From Pontixanthobacter luteolus (GTDB taxonomy: Bacteria > Pseudomonadota > Alphaproteobacteria > Sphingomonadales > Sphingomonadaceae): 64,000 nucleotides of DNA. Below are positions 1 through 9,553 of the stretch, piece after piece. Positions within the stretch are counted from its first letter, which is position 1. Every line of letters begins with the position of its first letter. The translations under genes and the position numbers were made by a program. The stretch is taken from the NCBI RefSeq assembly GCF_009828095.1, contig NZ_WTYP01000002.1, positions 315,001-379,000 on the forward strand. Reading direction: 5' to 3'. The notes beneath the pieces were generated by a model. That model did not search any database. It was not told the DNA's origin and saw only the letters and a list, made by a program, of their open reading frames with translations.

Positions 1-124
1 GCTGGTGGGCGATCCGGGCAAGGCGCATCAAAAGCTCGGCTGGAAACACGAGACAGGCATACGCGAAATCGTGCGCGAAATGGTCGAGGCCGATCTGCAT
101 CTGATGGGCAATGAACGGCGTTAG
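1..124 (+). CDS. gmd: GDP-mannose 4,6-dehydratase, C-terminal end (partial)
   Basis: Only the last 40 codons are present; the frame is open from base 2 and stops at TAG 122-124. The residues read [19 protein letters not shown] and then [13 protein letters not shown], which is the characteristic C-terminus of GDP-mannose 4,6-dehydratase. That enzyme makes GDP-4-keto-6-deoxymannose in the cytosol. The gene directly downstream but one (1567-2517) is GDP-fucose synthase, which uses this product, so the pair should supply GDP-L-fucose to the exopolysaccharide locus. The stop overlaps the start of the flippase gene by 14 bases. Identification rests on a short but typical segment plus context. Confidence 0.85.
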   Translation, partial: LVGDPGKAHQKLGWKHETGIREIVREMVEADLHLMGNERR

Positions 125-1499
125 AACCCGGCTGGTCCAGGCGAGCGGCGCCAGCGGGTTAAGCTTGCTGGCCCGGATGCTGGAACAATTGCTGCTGGTT
201 CCCGTACTGCTGGCGGCCTGGTCTGCCGATCTGTTTGGCGAATGGCTGCTGATTGCAGCGATCCCGATATACCTGTCCCTGTTCGATCTGGGCGTGGTCC
301 AGTCCGGTTCCAACGAATTGGCGCGCAGGGCAGGCGAGAATGACGACCAAGCCGTTCGGAGCTTCTTCCGCGACTACACCTCCTTCTTCGTGAAATGGTC
401 GGCGGCTATTTTCGTTGGACTGGCCATCACCGTCACGCTCAGCCCTGTCGCCGATTGGCTTGGCCTGTCGATCATCGACAATGCACAGGCCGGACAGATT
501 TTTCTGATGCTGATCGGCGCGACGCTCATCTCGCAGAATTCGATGGCGCTTCTGGGCGGCATGCGGGCGAGGCGGATATTGCCGGCCGGGCTTTTGATCC
601 GCGCGCTGGGCGCGTTTGCCCGGCTCGGTGGAGCATTTCTGGCAGTCAGCCTGATGGACGCAGGACCTGTCGCGCTTGCCGCAATCATGCTGTCATCAAG
701 GGCAATCGAATACGCTGTCCAGGCAGCGCTGCTCAAACGGCAGGATCTGTCCGTTTCGTTCAACCCGTGGAGGAAAAGCGAAGAGAGCATGCGGCCATTT
801 GTGATCAGCGGGCTCGAATTCCTCCTGTTCCCGCTGGCACAGGCCATCCTGCTTCAGGGCGCGATCGTGGTCGCCGGGCTAACCCTGGGCAGCGCAGCGG
901 TGGCAATATTCGCGACGCACCGCACCCTGGCGCGGGTAACATCGCAGATTGTCCGTCTGGTCGCAGTGCCTTTGCGGGCGGAATCGGGGCTAATGCAAAG
1001 CAAAGAGAACCTGCCTGAGTTACGCTCCATCCTGCTCAGTGTTTCCCGGCTGACATTCTGGGCAGCGCTGGCCTGCGCGGGAATCCTGTGGTTTGCCGGA
1101 AAACCGGTTTTCGACGCCTGGACCGGCGAAAAGATCGCCTATGCCCCCGCCTTGTTCGCCGCCATGATACTGGCAACCATCTTTGAAACGGTGTGGTCAG
1201 TTGCAGCGTCAATCCGGCTCGGCAGCAATCGGCACCGTCCCATTGCATGGGGGTATCTGACCATCAGCCTTGCAGCCCTGGCCGCAATGGCGGGATTGGC
1301 AGAGAACGGCGGTCTGGAGGCGCTGGGCTGGATTGCTGCCGCTGCAGAACTCGCCATGCTGGTGCTTACCATACCCGTGACTGTCGCCCTGTTGGGCGTG
1401 CCGGTACGGCGGTTCATGCTGTCTCTGATCATTCCGCCACTGGCCGAACTCCGCCAGCTTGCTACCTTTCTTTTCAGCAGAGCGCGGCGGACCCAATGA
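111..1499 (+). CDS. Wzx-like polysaccharide flippase
   Basis: The product is a 462-residue, very hydrophobic protein with about 12 predicted membrane segments along its whole length. There is no long soluble domain. It has the size and layout of the Wzx/oligosaccharide flippase family (MOP superfamily), which moves undecaprenyl-diphosphate-linked repeat units across the inner membrane. The start ATG at 111 lies inside the end of gmd, indicating translational coupling. Position between gmd and fcl, within a locus carrying Wza, Wzc and polymerase genes, supports the flippase role. The family is poorly conserved in sequence, so the call depends on topology and neighbourhood more than on motifs. 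Substrate is unknown. Confidence 0.75.
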   Translation: MNGVRTRLVQASGASGLSLLARMLEQLLLVPVLLAAWSADLFGEWLLIAAIPIYLSLFDLGVVQSGSNELARRAGENDDQAVRSFFRDYTSFFVKWSAAIFVGLAITVTLSPVADWLGLSIIDNAQAGQIFLMLIGATLISQNSMALLGGMRARRILPAGLLIRALGAFARLGGAFLAVSLMDAGPVALAAIMLSSRAIEYAVQAALLKRQDLSVSFNPWRKSEESMRPFVISGLEFLLFPLAQAILLQGAIVVAGLTLGSAAVAIFATHRTLARVTSQIVRLVAVPLRAESGLMQSKENLPELRSILLSVSRLTFWAALACAGILWFAGKPVFDAWTGEKIAYAPALFAAMILATIFETVWSVAASIRLGSNRHRPIAWGYLTISLAALAAMAGLAENGGLEALGWIAAAAELAMLVLTIPVTVALLGVPVRRFMLSLIIPPLAELRQLATFLFSRARRTQ

Positions 1500-1566
1500 T
1501 TTTCAGCATCCTTGTTGCGGACCAGTTGAAGGCTTGCCATGCTCTGCCAATGGGTAAGGGGCCGCA

Positions 1567-2517
1567 GTGAAATTCCAGCTCGCAGGGAAACGTGTTTTCG
1601 TCGCTGGCCACCGGGGGATGGTGGGATCGGCCATTGTCCGCCGTCTGGCCAGCGAAGAGTGCGAGCTGCTGACAGCCTCGCGCGCCGAGCTGGAATTATT
1701 GGATCAGGCGGCGGTGCACGACTGGTTTGCGCAGAACAGGCCGGATGCCGTGTTTCTGGCCGCTGCCAAAGTTGGCGGGATCAAGGCCAATTCGGAAGCG
1801 CCGGCTGATTTCCTGCACGACAACCTATCGATACAGACGAATGTGATCGAAGCTGCGCACCGCCATGATACCGGCAAATTGCTGTTCCTCGGCTCGTCCT
1901 GCATTTACCCGAAACTTGCCACTCAACCCATCTCCGAAGATGCGCTGCTGACCGGTCCACTGGAACCGACCAATGAATGGTATGCAATCGCCAAGATTGC
2001 CGGGATAAAGCTTTGCCAAGCGTACCGAAGGCAATACGCGCGCGATTTCATTTCCGCCATGCCCACCAATCTGTACGGACCAGGCGACAATTATGATCTG
2101 GATACGAGCCATGTGCTGCCCGCACTGATTGCAAAGGCGCATCATGCGCGCCAGGCCGGTGAAAGCGACCTGGCAATTTGGGGCAGCGGCACACCGCTTC
2201 GCGAATTTCTGCACGCCGACGATCTGGCCGATGCGCTGGTCTTTTTGATGAAGAATTATTCCGAGGAAGATCACATCAATGTCGGGAGCGGAGACGAAAT
2301 CACCATCGCCGGTCTTGCGCGCATGATCATGGGCATCGCCGGTCTGGATGGAGAGCTGCGCTGCGATCCGGCCAGGCCTGATGGCACCCCCAGAAAACTG
2401 CTCGATATATCGCGCCTGACACAATTGGGCTGGTCGCGCACAATTCCGCTGAGCGAGGGCGTCGCCGCAGTATATCGCGATTACACCGGTAGGGTTTCGG
2501 GCGGCGCGCATGGCTGA
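1567..2517 (+). CDS. fcl: GDP-L-fucose synthase
   Basis: The product is a 316-residue extended short-chain dehydrogenase that converts GDP-4-keto-6-deoxymannose to GDP-L-fucose with NADPH. The Rossmann motif is GHRGMVGSAIVRRL near residues 10-25. The family signature GSSCIYPK with its catalytic Cys lies near residue 110, the YAIAK catalytic Tyr/Lys pair near residue 140, and the conserved NLYGPGDNYD stretch near 165. The start is a GTG at 1567, preceded by a GGGG ribosome site six bases upstream. It follows the flippase by 67 bases and overlaps the next gene by 8. Together with gmd it gives the locus its own fucose donor. Confidence 0.93.
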   Translation: MKFQLAGKRVFVAGHRGMVGSAIVRRLASEECELLTASRAELELLDQAAVHDWFAQNRPDAVFLAAAKVGGIKANSEAPADFLHDNLSIQTNVIEAAHRHDTGKLLFLGSSCIYPKLATQPISEDALLTGPLEPTNEWYAIAKIAGIKLCQAYRRQYARDFISAMPTNLYGPGDNYDLDTSHVLPALIAKAHHARQAGESDLAIWGSGTPLREFLHADDLADALVFLMKNYSEEDHINVGSGDEITIAGLARMIMGIAGLDGELRCDPARPDGTPRKLLDISRLTQLGWSRTIPLSEGVAAVYRDYTGRVSGGAHG

Positions 2518-3793
2518 CGCGAGCAGGAGCCTTCCTCTGGCCGCCACCGTGTTGCTTGTCGCAGCGTTGCTGGCGGGCGGCACGGCGCGGCCACTGAACG
2601 ATCTGCTCGTCCTGCTGGCATCACTCCCGCTGCTTTATGTCCTGCTGGTCCAGCAGAATGCGCCGAAAATGGTGTGGACCGGCAAACTGGCTTTGGCGCT
2701 TGCTGCGCTCGCATTGGTGCAATTGATCCCGCTCCCTCCAGCTATCTGGACGTCTTTGCCGGGACGGGATCTTGCCGCAGCATCGCTGATCGCATCGGGT
2801 AGTGAGATCGGGTGGCGGCCCATTGCCCTCAATCCCGCCGCTGCGGTCGGGGCGATGCTGTTTCTGGTCGCTCCGATTACGGCCCATATTGCCGCTTCCC
2901 GTTTGCAGCCTGCTGACATGCGCAGGCTGTTTGCGGTTGTTGCTGGGTTTGGTTTGCTGAGCGCAGTTCTGGGCATCGTCCAGCGGCTCTCGGGAGGACT
3001 TAGCCTCTATGATACAGAGCATATCGGTGCGGCTCTTGGCCTGTTCGCCAACCGCAATCACCATGCCGATCTTCTGATCGCCGCGATGCTGCTGGCCCCC
3101 GCGCTTGTCCCCCATGCGCGCCTGAGGCAGCACCGCATCACTCTGACCGCGCTGCTCGCGCTGCTGGTATTCGCTGTCATCGTCACGACATCCCGCGCAG
3201 GCATTGCGCTGGCGATACCCGCCGCGCTGGTCTCGCTCGCGGTGATCTGGCGGCCGCAGCCGCGCCAGGCAGCCATCCTGATCGGCACAGCGGCGATTGC
3301 CGGCGTAGCGATCATGTTCATCCCGGCCTTTGGCGAAATATTCGCGCGGTTCGGCGTTGCTGGCGAAGATCAGCGCCTGACCATGGCCCGCGATACACTG
3401 GCCGCGACACGTGCGATGTGGCCGGTCGGATCGGGGTACGGCAGTTTCGTGCCGGTCTACATGGCCTATGAAGACCTCGACATGATGCAGGCACGATATG
3501 TGGTGGCGGCGCACAACGATTACCTCCAGCTGGCATTGGAAGGCGGCATCGCAGGTATCATCACGGCGCTTGCCGGGCCGGTTGCGATATTGTTTCTGGG
3601 CTGGAGCCTTATCCGCAGGAAAGCGCCTGCGCTGATCTGGGCGGCATGGGTGGTCGCGGTGATCATTCTGCTCCATTCCGCGGTCGATTTCCCGCTTCGA
3701 ACGGCGACGCTCGCTGTCATTTTCGGTTTGTGCACAGGCGCAGCACAAGGCGGCACCATGCGATTGCGCGATGGCGTGCGAAATGGCATCTAA
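2510..3793 (+). CDS. O-antigen ligase/polymerase family membrane protein
   Basis: The product is a 427-residue multi-pass membrane protein. It has the Wzy_C/O-antigen ligase layout: many N-terminal hydrophobic segments, a large periplasmic loop around residues 275-345 (the stretch with GSGYGSFVPVYM and AAHNDYLQLALEGG), and further C-terminal segments. The HNDYLQLALEGG-type motif, with its conserved His and Glu, is typical of ExoQ/WaaL-like proteins. It overlaps fcl by 8 bases and precedes the export genes, so it may be the repeat-unit polymerase or a ligase. A second candidate polymerase is encoded at 15815-17137, and the sequence does not show which does which. Confidence 0.8.
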   Translation: MADASRSLPLAATVLLVAALLAGGTARPLNDLLVLLASLPLLYVLLVQQNAPKMVWTGKLALALAALALVQLIPLPPAIWTSLPGRDLAAASLIASGSEIGWRPIALNPAAAVGAMLFLVAPITAHIAASRLQPADMRRLFAVVAGFGLLSAVLGIVQRLSGGLSLYDTEHIGAALGLFANRNHHADLLIAAMLLAPALVPHARLRQHRITLTALLALLVFAVIVTTSRAGIALAIPAALVSLAVIWRPQPRQAAILIGTAAIAGVAIMFIPAFGEIFARFGVAGEDQRLTMARDTLAATRAMWPVGSGYGSFVPVYMAYEDLDMMQARYVVAAHNDYLQLALEGGIAGIITALAGPVAILFLGWSLIRRKAPALIWAAWVVAVIILLHSAVDFPLRTATLAVIFGLCTGAAQGGTMRLRDGVRNGI

Positions 3794-3837
3794 AGCGAAC
3801 TGGATGATGCCCGCGGGCTCGCCAAGAGGGACGCGCT

Positions 3838-4524
3838 ATGATTAATCGGTTGGCCGCAGTGGTTCTGGCCTTGCTGCTCGCATCTTGCGCTAGCGGCCCG
3901 GCCCCATCGTTGCCTTCAGGCAGCGCGGCATATGATCAGGTGCCGCCCGGCGATGTCCTTGCCCCGAGGATGTCCGTGATTGCTCCGAATGATGAGTTGT
4001 CGGTCCTCATTTTCAGGGAACCCGATCTGTCGCAAGAGCGCGCGATCGTTGACTCCGATGGCAAGGTTCAAATCCCGCTGCTGGGTCCGGTTACTGCGGC
4101 CGGGCTGACTGCCTCCGAATTTGCGCAGGAACTGCAGCGGCAGTTGGGCGCGCGCTATCTTGTCGATCCCAGTGTAAACGTCGCCATCACTCAGGCATCT
4201 CTGCGGCGCGTGACGGTAACAGGCGCAGTCACGAAACCGGGCATGTACGACATGAACAGCCGGATATCGTTGATTGATGCCGTTGCCCTTGCTTCGGGAC
4301 CGACAAACACGGCAAAGTTCAATCAGGTGGTGGTTTTCCGCCGCGCCGAAGGTGAACGGATCGGTGCTGTTTTCGATCTGGGCCTGATCAGCGCGGGCAA
4401 GGCCCCGGATGTCGAGATTCTCCCGGGTGACCAGGTGATCGTCGGCAATGACGGCCTGAAACAGCTTTACCGCGATGCGCTGACTGCCGCACCGCTGATC
4501 AGCATTTTCAGGCCTTTCAACTGA
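3838..4524 (+). CDS. Wza-like outer-membrane polysaccharide export lipoprotein
   Basis: The product is a 228-residue outer-membrane polysaccharide export (OPX) protein. The N-terminus is a lipoprotein signal with lipobox LLLASC (Cys about 17). It is followed by the Poly_export segment at residues 45-130 (IAPNDELSVLIFREPDLSQ and IVDSDGKVQIPLLGPVTAAG) and a SLBB-type segment at about 130-210 (VTVTGAVTKPGMYDM). OPX proteins form the outer-membrane exit for Wzy-dependent polymers and work with a Wzc-type co-polymerase, which is encoded next. An AGGGA ribosome site precedes the ATG. At 228 residues it is shorter than E. coli Wza and closer to the GumB/ExoF size class, probably lacking the C-terminal transmembrane helix. 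Confidence 0.9.
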   Translation: MINRLAAVVLALLLASCASGPAPSLPSGSAAYDQVPPGDVLAPRMSVIAPNDELSVLIFREPDLSQERAIVDSDGKVQIPLLGPVTAAGLTASEFAQELQRQLGARYLVDPSVNVAITQASLRRVTVTGAVTKPGMYDMNSRISLIDAVALASGPTNTAKFNQVVVFRRAEGERIGAVFDLGLISAGKAPDVEILPGDQVIVGNDGLKQLYRDALTAAPLISIFRPFN

Positions 4525-4552
4525 TGGTCGGAGTGAGCGGAGCATCCAGCCA

Positions 4553-6727
4553 ATGAGCGCATCACCCTCTTCGGACCAATCCCCTCCGGCCATGCCGCAA
4601 GGCTCGTACGGCTATCCCGGTGCCATGCCGACAATCGGGATCGATTTGCGCCGCGTCGCAAGCGCGCTCTATCGCAACCGGTTTATCGTCGGCGGGATCA
4701 TGCTCGCCGCGCTGGTTCTCGGGGTCGTCGTCACCCTGTCCACTACCCCCGTATACCGGGCTGTGGGAACGGTTCAGATCGATAGCCAGGTCAGCGAAGT
4801 TCTGGATGAAGATGCTGCCGCAACGCCGGTTGAATGGGATGTAGAACGCTTCCTTCAGACACAGCTCGACGTCCTGTTGAGTCGCGACATGGCCGGAAAA
4901 GTCATCGACCGGCTGGGACTGGCCCGGGACGACACATTCTTCGACCGGATGGGGATCGCGGCCCCGGCAATTGCCGCACCGGGCAAGACCATGGCGGAAA
5001 CCCGCCGGGACATCATCGCATCGTCATTGATCGGCAATGTCGATGCGGAACTTCCGCGATACAGCCGCGTGGTCGATGTCAGCTTTGCCAGCCCTGATGC
5101 GAAATATTCATCGACGATTGCCAACGCCTATATCGACAGCTTCATAGCTTCCAACCTGCAACGGAAATTCGATTCCTCGTCCTACGCCAGAGAATATCTG
5201 GAAGGGCAACTGGACCTGGCGAAGGAAAGGCTCGAGGCGAGCGAGCGCCAGCAGGTTGATTATGCGCAGCGTTTCGGCCTGATCGATCTGCCGGAACCGG
5301 GCGACCGCGATGGCAGTGTCTCCCTGGTGCAGACAAATCTTGCGGAAGCCAACAGTGCGCTGAACCGCGCGCGCACTGCCCGGTTCGCGGCAGAGGAACG
5401 ATACCGCGTGGCACGGGCCGGCAGCGCTTTTGCCATTCCCGATGTGCAGGACAACGGGTACATTCAGGGGCTGCAGCGCGAGATAGCAGCTGTTTCCGCG
5501 CAGATTTCGAGCGACGCCGAGCGGTACAAACGCGATCATCCGGTGATGATCGAACACCGCGAAAAGCTTGCCGGACTGCAGCAGCAATTGAACGCCGCTG
5601 TCGGCAATGCGCGCGGCGCGCTGCAACAGGAATACCAGGCTGCACTGCGCAATGAACAGCGCCTCGCATCCCAGGTTTCCTCGCTCCGATCCGGCACTGC
5701 GGCAGAGCAATCGCAGCGCATCCAGTACAACATCCTCGCGCGCGAGGCTGGCACCAACCGGGCAATGTATGATGCACTGCTCCAGCGTTACAAGGAAGTC
5801 AGCGCATCAGCTGGCGTTTCGACCAACAATATCCAGTTGATCGACCGGGCTGCGGTGCCCGGTGCACCCTTCCGGCCAAACCCAGTGCTCAACATCGCGC
5901 TGGCTTTGGTGGCAGGCGTTCTCCTCGCCGCCATCTATACGATCCTGCGCGAATTCATTGATGATGCTGCTCGCACCCCGGAAGATGTGACCGACCGACT
6001 TCGCCTGCCCTTCCTCGGCACTGTACCCAAGATCGAGAAGGGCGCGGATATCGTGACCGAGCTGGAAAACCCGAAATCCAGTTCCTCGGAATCCTTCGCC
6101 GCACTGCGAACCTCGCTCGGCCTGCTGTCCGCCGAAGGCTTGAAAACGATACTGATCACCAGCAGCCAGCAATCGGAAGGCAAGAGCCTCGTCGCTTACG
6201 GTATTGCCCGCAGCATGGCGCGTGCGGGCCAGAAAGTGCTGGTGGTCGACACAGATATGCGGCGCCCGTCGCAGCACCAGATTTTTGCGACCTCGCGCGA
6301 AGAAGGGCTTACGAACATTCTCACCCGCCAGAAGACCTGGCGCGAAGTGCTGCACGAGCCGCAAGACAATCTCCACCTGATTCCCACCGGGCCGCTGCCG
6401 CCATCGGTGCCTGAATTGCTCGCGAGCAGCAGCTTCGAGGAATTCCGCGACGAAGTGTCCGAGCTTTACGATGTGATCATCTTTGACGGCCCACCCGTTC
6501 TGGGCCTTGCCGACACGGTCCTTCTTGCTCAGCGTCTGCAACATCTCGTCTTCGTCACCGAAGCCGGCCGCGCAACGCATGGCCGCGCGCAATCGGCAAT
6601 TCGCAGACTGCGCGAAAACGGCATCCAGATCGACGGCGCAGTGCTTAATAAGTTTGATCCGCGACAGTCGGGCTACGGCTATAATTACGGTTATTACTAC
6701 TCCTATGGGCAGGACGCTGCTGGATGA
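4553..6727 (+). CDS. Wzc-like polysaccharide co-polymerase with BY-kinase domain
   Basis: The product is a 724-residue fusion of a polysaccharide co-polymerase and a bacterial tyrosine kinase. A first transmembrane helix lies near residues 43-64, a long coiled-coil-rich periplasmic region at about 65-440, and a second helix near 443-463. The cytosolic kinase carries Walker A SSQQSEGKS near 538, Walker A' VLVVDTDMRRP near 563 and Walker B DVIIFDGPP near 640. The C-terminal tail is a tyrosine cluster (GYGYNYGYYYSYG), the usual autophosphorylation site. Cycling of this phosphorylation controls polymer length and export with Wza. The gene sits 28 bases after the wza-like gene and its stop overlaps the next start (ATGA). 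Confidence 0.93.
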   Translation: MSASPSSDQSPPAMPQGSYGYPGAMPTIGIDLRRVASALYRNRFIVGGIMLAALVLGVVVTLSTTPVYRAVGTVQIDSQVSEVLDEDAAATPVEWDVERFLQTQLDVLLSRDMAGKVIDRLGLARDDTFFDRMGIAAPAIAAPGKTMAETRRDIIASSLIGNVDAELPRYSRVVDVSFASPDAKYSSTIANAYIDSFIASNLQRKFDSSSYAREYLEGQLDLAKERLEASERQQVDYAQRFGLIDLPEPGDRDGSVSLVQTNLAEANSALNRARTARFAAEERYRVARAGSAFAIPDVQDNGYIQGLQREIAAVSAQISSDAERYKRDHPVMIEHREKLAGLQQQLNAAVGNARGALQQEYQAALRNEQRLASQVSSLRSGTAAEQSQRIQYNILAREAGTNRAMYDALLQRYKEVSASAGVSTNNIQLIDRAAVPGAPFRPNPVLNIALALVAGVLLAAIYTILREFIDDAARTPEDVTDRLRLPFLGTVPKIEKGADIVTELENPKSSSSESFAALRTSLGLLSAEGLKTILITSSQQSEGKSLVAYGIARSMARAGQKVLVVDTDMRRPSQHQIFATSREEGLTNILTRQKTWREVLHEPQDNLHLIPTGPLPPSVPELLASSSFEEFRDEVSELYDVIIFDGPPVLGLADTVLLAQRLQHLVFVTEAGRATHGRAQSAIRRLRENGIQIDGAVLNKFDPRQSGYGYNYGYYYSYGQDAAG

Positions 6728-7869
6728 GGGCTGCCTGGGCAGCCACGATCACGGCAGCCACCTGCCTGGCAGGGGCACTCGTCTGGGGCTTCCAGATTTA
6801 CGGACAGATTACCCTGATCGATGCCGCACGGCTTGCCCATTGGGATAACGGGGTTCAGCGGGCCGCCGCCAGTAAAGCCATCAAATCAGGCGATGCAAGG
6901 CAAGCCGCCCGGTTTGGAAAGGCCGCCGTTTCGGCCATGCCGTTTGACCAACTCGCTTTGGCTGCTTCGAGCGGCGATGCCCCGCAGGAAAGGCGTACGA
7001 GCGCCCTGAACACAGCAGCCGGACTCGGCTGGCGCGATGCGGTTACCAACATTGCACTCGTGGAAGCCGGTCTCACCGAAGGGCGAACGGATATTGCCGC
7101 TGCACGTGTGGACGCCATCGGTCGTTCGATCGGCGCAGAGGCAGCAGCTCCGCTCGCTGACCGGGTGCTGGCTGCGAATGGCGGCGTCGCTGCTCTTGCG
7201 GACCGCGCCGCATACCGCGCGAACAATGCGTGGTGGGAGGGTTGGCTGCGAAGTCAGCCAGCATCGCGGCAAGTTGCCGGCCTGCGTTCGGCCATGATAA
7301 AATCAGTGGCAGCAGACGATGGTACATGGCTGCGCAATATCGTCCGCGATGCGGAGCTCGGGTTTTCAAAGGCGGGATACCAGGCAGAAGGGTTAACCCT
7401 GTGGCAAAGCACCCTCGCCGAACCGCAGCGTTTCAGTGATGCCGTTTACGACTCCGAATTCCGTTTGCTCGGCACCGCCATGCCGGCCGTTGGCGGCGAA
7501 TGGCAGATTGCTGGAAAGTCGCCGGCAGCGGCCGAACGTCTGCCAGAGGGCGGCGTGCGGATTGAAAGTTTTGGCACGGGCAGCGGCGCGATATTTTCCC
7601 AGGCGATCTCGCTGACACCGGGGCGCCATGCGCTGACGGTTGATAGCGACGACCCGCAACAGATGCTGACATGGAATTTCCAATGCCGCGATCCTGGTTC
7701 GCCAATGACTGCGGAACCAGCCGCCCGTGACAGCGATCAAATCCGTCAGGTCATAACACTCGCGTCTGCCTGCCAGTTCGGAGTGCTTACAGCCGGTGTG
7801 ACAGCAAATGCCGGCGGCGAGGCGCGCAGTGCCGTCATCCGCAGCGTGAAGCTTGAGCGGCTGCCGTGA
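6724..7869 (+). CDS. Membrane-anchored exopolysaccharide-locus protein of unknown function
   Basis: I do not recognise this 381-residue protein as a named family. It has one N-terminal hydrophobic helix (about residues 5-25, possibly an uncleaved anchor). Alanine-rich helical stretches follow, compatible with TPR-like repeats (about 45-235). The C-terminal portion (about 245-381) is predicted to be mostly beta strand, with phrases such as GGVRIESFGTGSGAIFSQAISLTPGRHALTV that recall carbohydrate-binding beta-sandwich domains. Its ATG overlaps the wzc stop and its own stop overlaps the acetyltransferase start (GTGA), so all three are probably translated together. A periplasmic role in polymer assembly or export is a reasonable inference but is not shown. 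Confidence 0.7.
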   Translation: MRAAWAATITAATCLAGALVWGFQIYGQITLIDAARLAHWDNGVQRAAASKAIKSGDARQAARFGKAAVSAMPFDQLALAASSGDAPQERRTSALNTAAGLGWRDAVTNIALVEAGLTEGRTDIAAARVDAIGRSIGAEAAAPLADRVLAANGGVAALADRAAYRANNAWWEGWLRSQPASRQVAGLRSAMIKSVAADDGTWLRNIVRDAELGFSKAGYQAEGLTLWQSTLAEPQRFSDAVYDSEFRLLGTAMPAVGGEWQIAGKSPAAAERLPEGGVRIESFGTGSGAIFSQAISLTPGRHALTVDSDDPQQMLTWNFQCRDPGSPMTAEPAARDSDQIRQVITLASACQFGVLTAGVTANAGGEARSAVIRSVKLERLP

Positions 7870-8462
7870 GCGAGCCGCTGGACGCAGCAAAGAGCAGGCC
7901 GGTATCAGGCGGCCCCAGCTTCTCATTCGTAAATCGGGCTGAACGGGCTCTGTGGCGGGCGGTTTGGTTTCTTCTGGGCAGGGCCGTACCGCCTCCGTTC
8001 GGGCATCATTGGCGCCGGTTCCTCCTGCGAGCTTTCGGGGCGCGGATGGGAACGGGGAGCGTAGTCTATGCGAGCGCCACGATCTGGCTGCCGCGCAACC
8101 TCTCCATGGCAGAGCGGGCCACGCTCGGCCCGGGCGCTGAATGCTACAATATCGCGCCGGTGACACTTGGGCCCGGAGCCATTGTTTCGCAGCGCGCATT
8201 CCTGTGCACCGGCAGCCACGATTACGAGGATCCGCATTTCCAGCTGACCGCCCGGCCGATCGTTCTGGACGCGAACTGCTGGATTGCTGCGGAGGCATTT
8301 GTTGGACCGGGCGTCGAGGTATGTGAAGGCGCTGTATTGGCAGCGCGCGGATGCGCCGTGTCTAATCTGCCGGCCTGGACTGTCTGGGGCGGCAATCCGG
8401 CGCGTCAAATCGCCGAGCGCACCAGCCCCGATCAGTCTTCGATTAATCGCGCGACCGATTGA
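7866..8462 (+). CDS. WcaF-like hexapeptide-repeat acetyltransferase
   Basis: The product is a 198-residue left-handed beta-helix acyltransferase resembling the colanic-acid acetyltransferases WcaF/WcaB. The N-terminus has the family's WRAVWFLLGR and FLLRAFGARMG region. Imperfect hexapeptide repeats run from about residue 75 to 165. The likely catalytic His lies in the CTGSHDYEDPHF loop, and the end reads VWGGNPARQI, a typical LbH terminus. It probably O-acetylates a sugar of the exopolysaccharide in the cytosol using acetyl-CoA. Translation starts at a GTG that overlaps the previous stop. Its 3' end overlaps the convergent glycosyltransferase gene by 31 bases. Confidence 0.85.
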   Translation: MSEPLDAAKSRPVSGGPSFSFVNRAERALWRAVWFLLGRAVPPPFGHHWRRFLLRAFGARMGTGSVVYASATIWLPRNLSMAERATLGPGAECYNIAPVTLGPGAIVSQRAFLCTGSHDYEDPHFQLTARPIVLDANCWIAAEAFVGPGVEVCEGAVLAARGCAVSNLPAWTVWGGNPARQIAERTSPDQSSINRATD

Positions 8463-9553
8463 GCGAACACCGCGGTGTCGCCGCGCGGCGCAATCTCGCG
8501 CGATTCATTTCGCAGCATGTGCCAGTTCGCCTCGTCGCTGCCAATTCTCAGCAACAGCCCGGTCAGCGTGCCAGTATCGCGCGGGTCGAACACGAAACCG
8601 CTTTTCCCATGAACGACAAGCCTGTCAGCAGCGCCGCACTGGCGGCTGATGATGATCGGCAGATCAACCGCAAGCGCTTCGGGAACCACATTGCCGAATG
8701 TTTCCGACACGCTTGGCAGGATCAGGCACAGGGCATCACGCATTAGCGGGGCGACTTCACGGCTCTGCACAAAGCCGAGCCAATCAATCCTGTCCGCGAC
8801 ACCGAGGTCCAATGCCTGCCGCCTGAGTTCGCTTTCCAACGGGCCATCGCCTGCAATCTTCAAGCGGCGCGGCAATTCCGCCTTTCCGCAGTAATCAGCG
8901 TAAGCCCTGAACAGCGTGGGGAAATTCTTCTCATGGATCAGCCGTGCAACGACGAGGAACGAGCGTTCGCTGAATTCCGGTGACGAGTTCTGGTTCGCTG
9001 CCGCCAGGTCGCGAATTCGTTGCTGGTGGACAGTGTTGTAACCGCCGAAAACCCTGGCTGGCGGCAGGCCCAGATACCGCATGTAGTCCGTCGATCTGTC
9101 ATCCGAACCGATCCCGCCGTGATACGGCCGGTAGAATTGACGCTTGATCATTTCCCGAACGGGTCTGCGCGGCGCATCGTCGTATTTGGAACAGCCCATG
9201 GTAAACAGCGACACCCCCGATGCTCTGAGGAGAATCGCGGCGATCAGGATGGCGGTCTTGTCATAGTGACTGAGGAACACGGTCTCGCAGCCTGCTTGCC
9301 TGACTGCCGCGGCGATCGACCTGGCAAGCTTCAGCGTGCCGATCGTTCCCCAGCCGCCTTCATCAAACAGAGTGATCTTTGTTATGTTCTGCGGTTTCGG
9401 TTTTTCCCAGCTGTACAGCTCGCTTTTGGCGAACAGCTCGATCGCCAACACCTGCGCCTTGCCGCCAAAATGCCGGGCGACCGCCTCGCACCGGTCGATG
9501 TGAAGCGGTCCGAAATTGTCCCAGACAAATGCGATGCATCTGGCGTCCATCAA
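8432..9553 (-). CDS. GT4-family glycosyltransferase
   Basis: The product is a 373-residue GT-B glycosyltransferase of the GT4 type. The C-terminal donor-binding half carries VVARLIHEKNFPTLFRAY, KIAGDGPLESELRRQ and the EX7E-like motif PSVSETFGNVVPEALA (about residues 280-295). It should transfer a nucleotide-sugar residue to the lipid-linked repeat unit on the cytosolic face. Donor and acceptor cannot be read from sequence. This is the last gene of the reverse-strand block. Its start overlaps the preceding GT2 stop by four bases (ATGA), so it is translationally coupled. Confidence 0.88.
   Translation of the reverse strand: MMDARCIAFVWDNFGPLHIDRCEAVARHFGGKAQVLAIELFAKSELYSWEKPKPQNITKITLFDEGGWGTIGTLKLARSIAAAVRQAGCETVFLSHYDKTAILIAAILLRASGVSLFTMGCSKYDDAPRRPVREMIKRQFYRPYHGGIGSDDRSTDYMRYLGLPPARVFGGYNTVHQQRIRDLAAANQNSSPEFSERSFLVVARLIHEKNFPTLFRAYADYCGKAELPRRLKIAGDGPLESELRRQALDLGVADRIDWLGFVQSREVAPLMRDALCLILPSVSETFGNVVPEALAVDLPIIISRQCGAADRLVVHGKSGFVFDPRDTGTLTGLLLRIGSDEANWHMLRNESREIAPRGDTAVFAQSVARLIED

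Noticed and set aside
2621-3748. A 375-codon reverse frame rich in Arg and Gln
   Set aside because: It is antisense to the O-antigen ligase gene; composition is that of a shadow frame.
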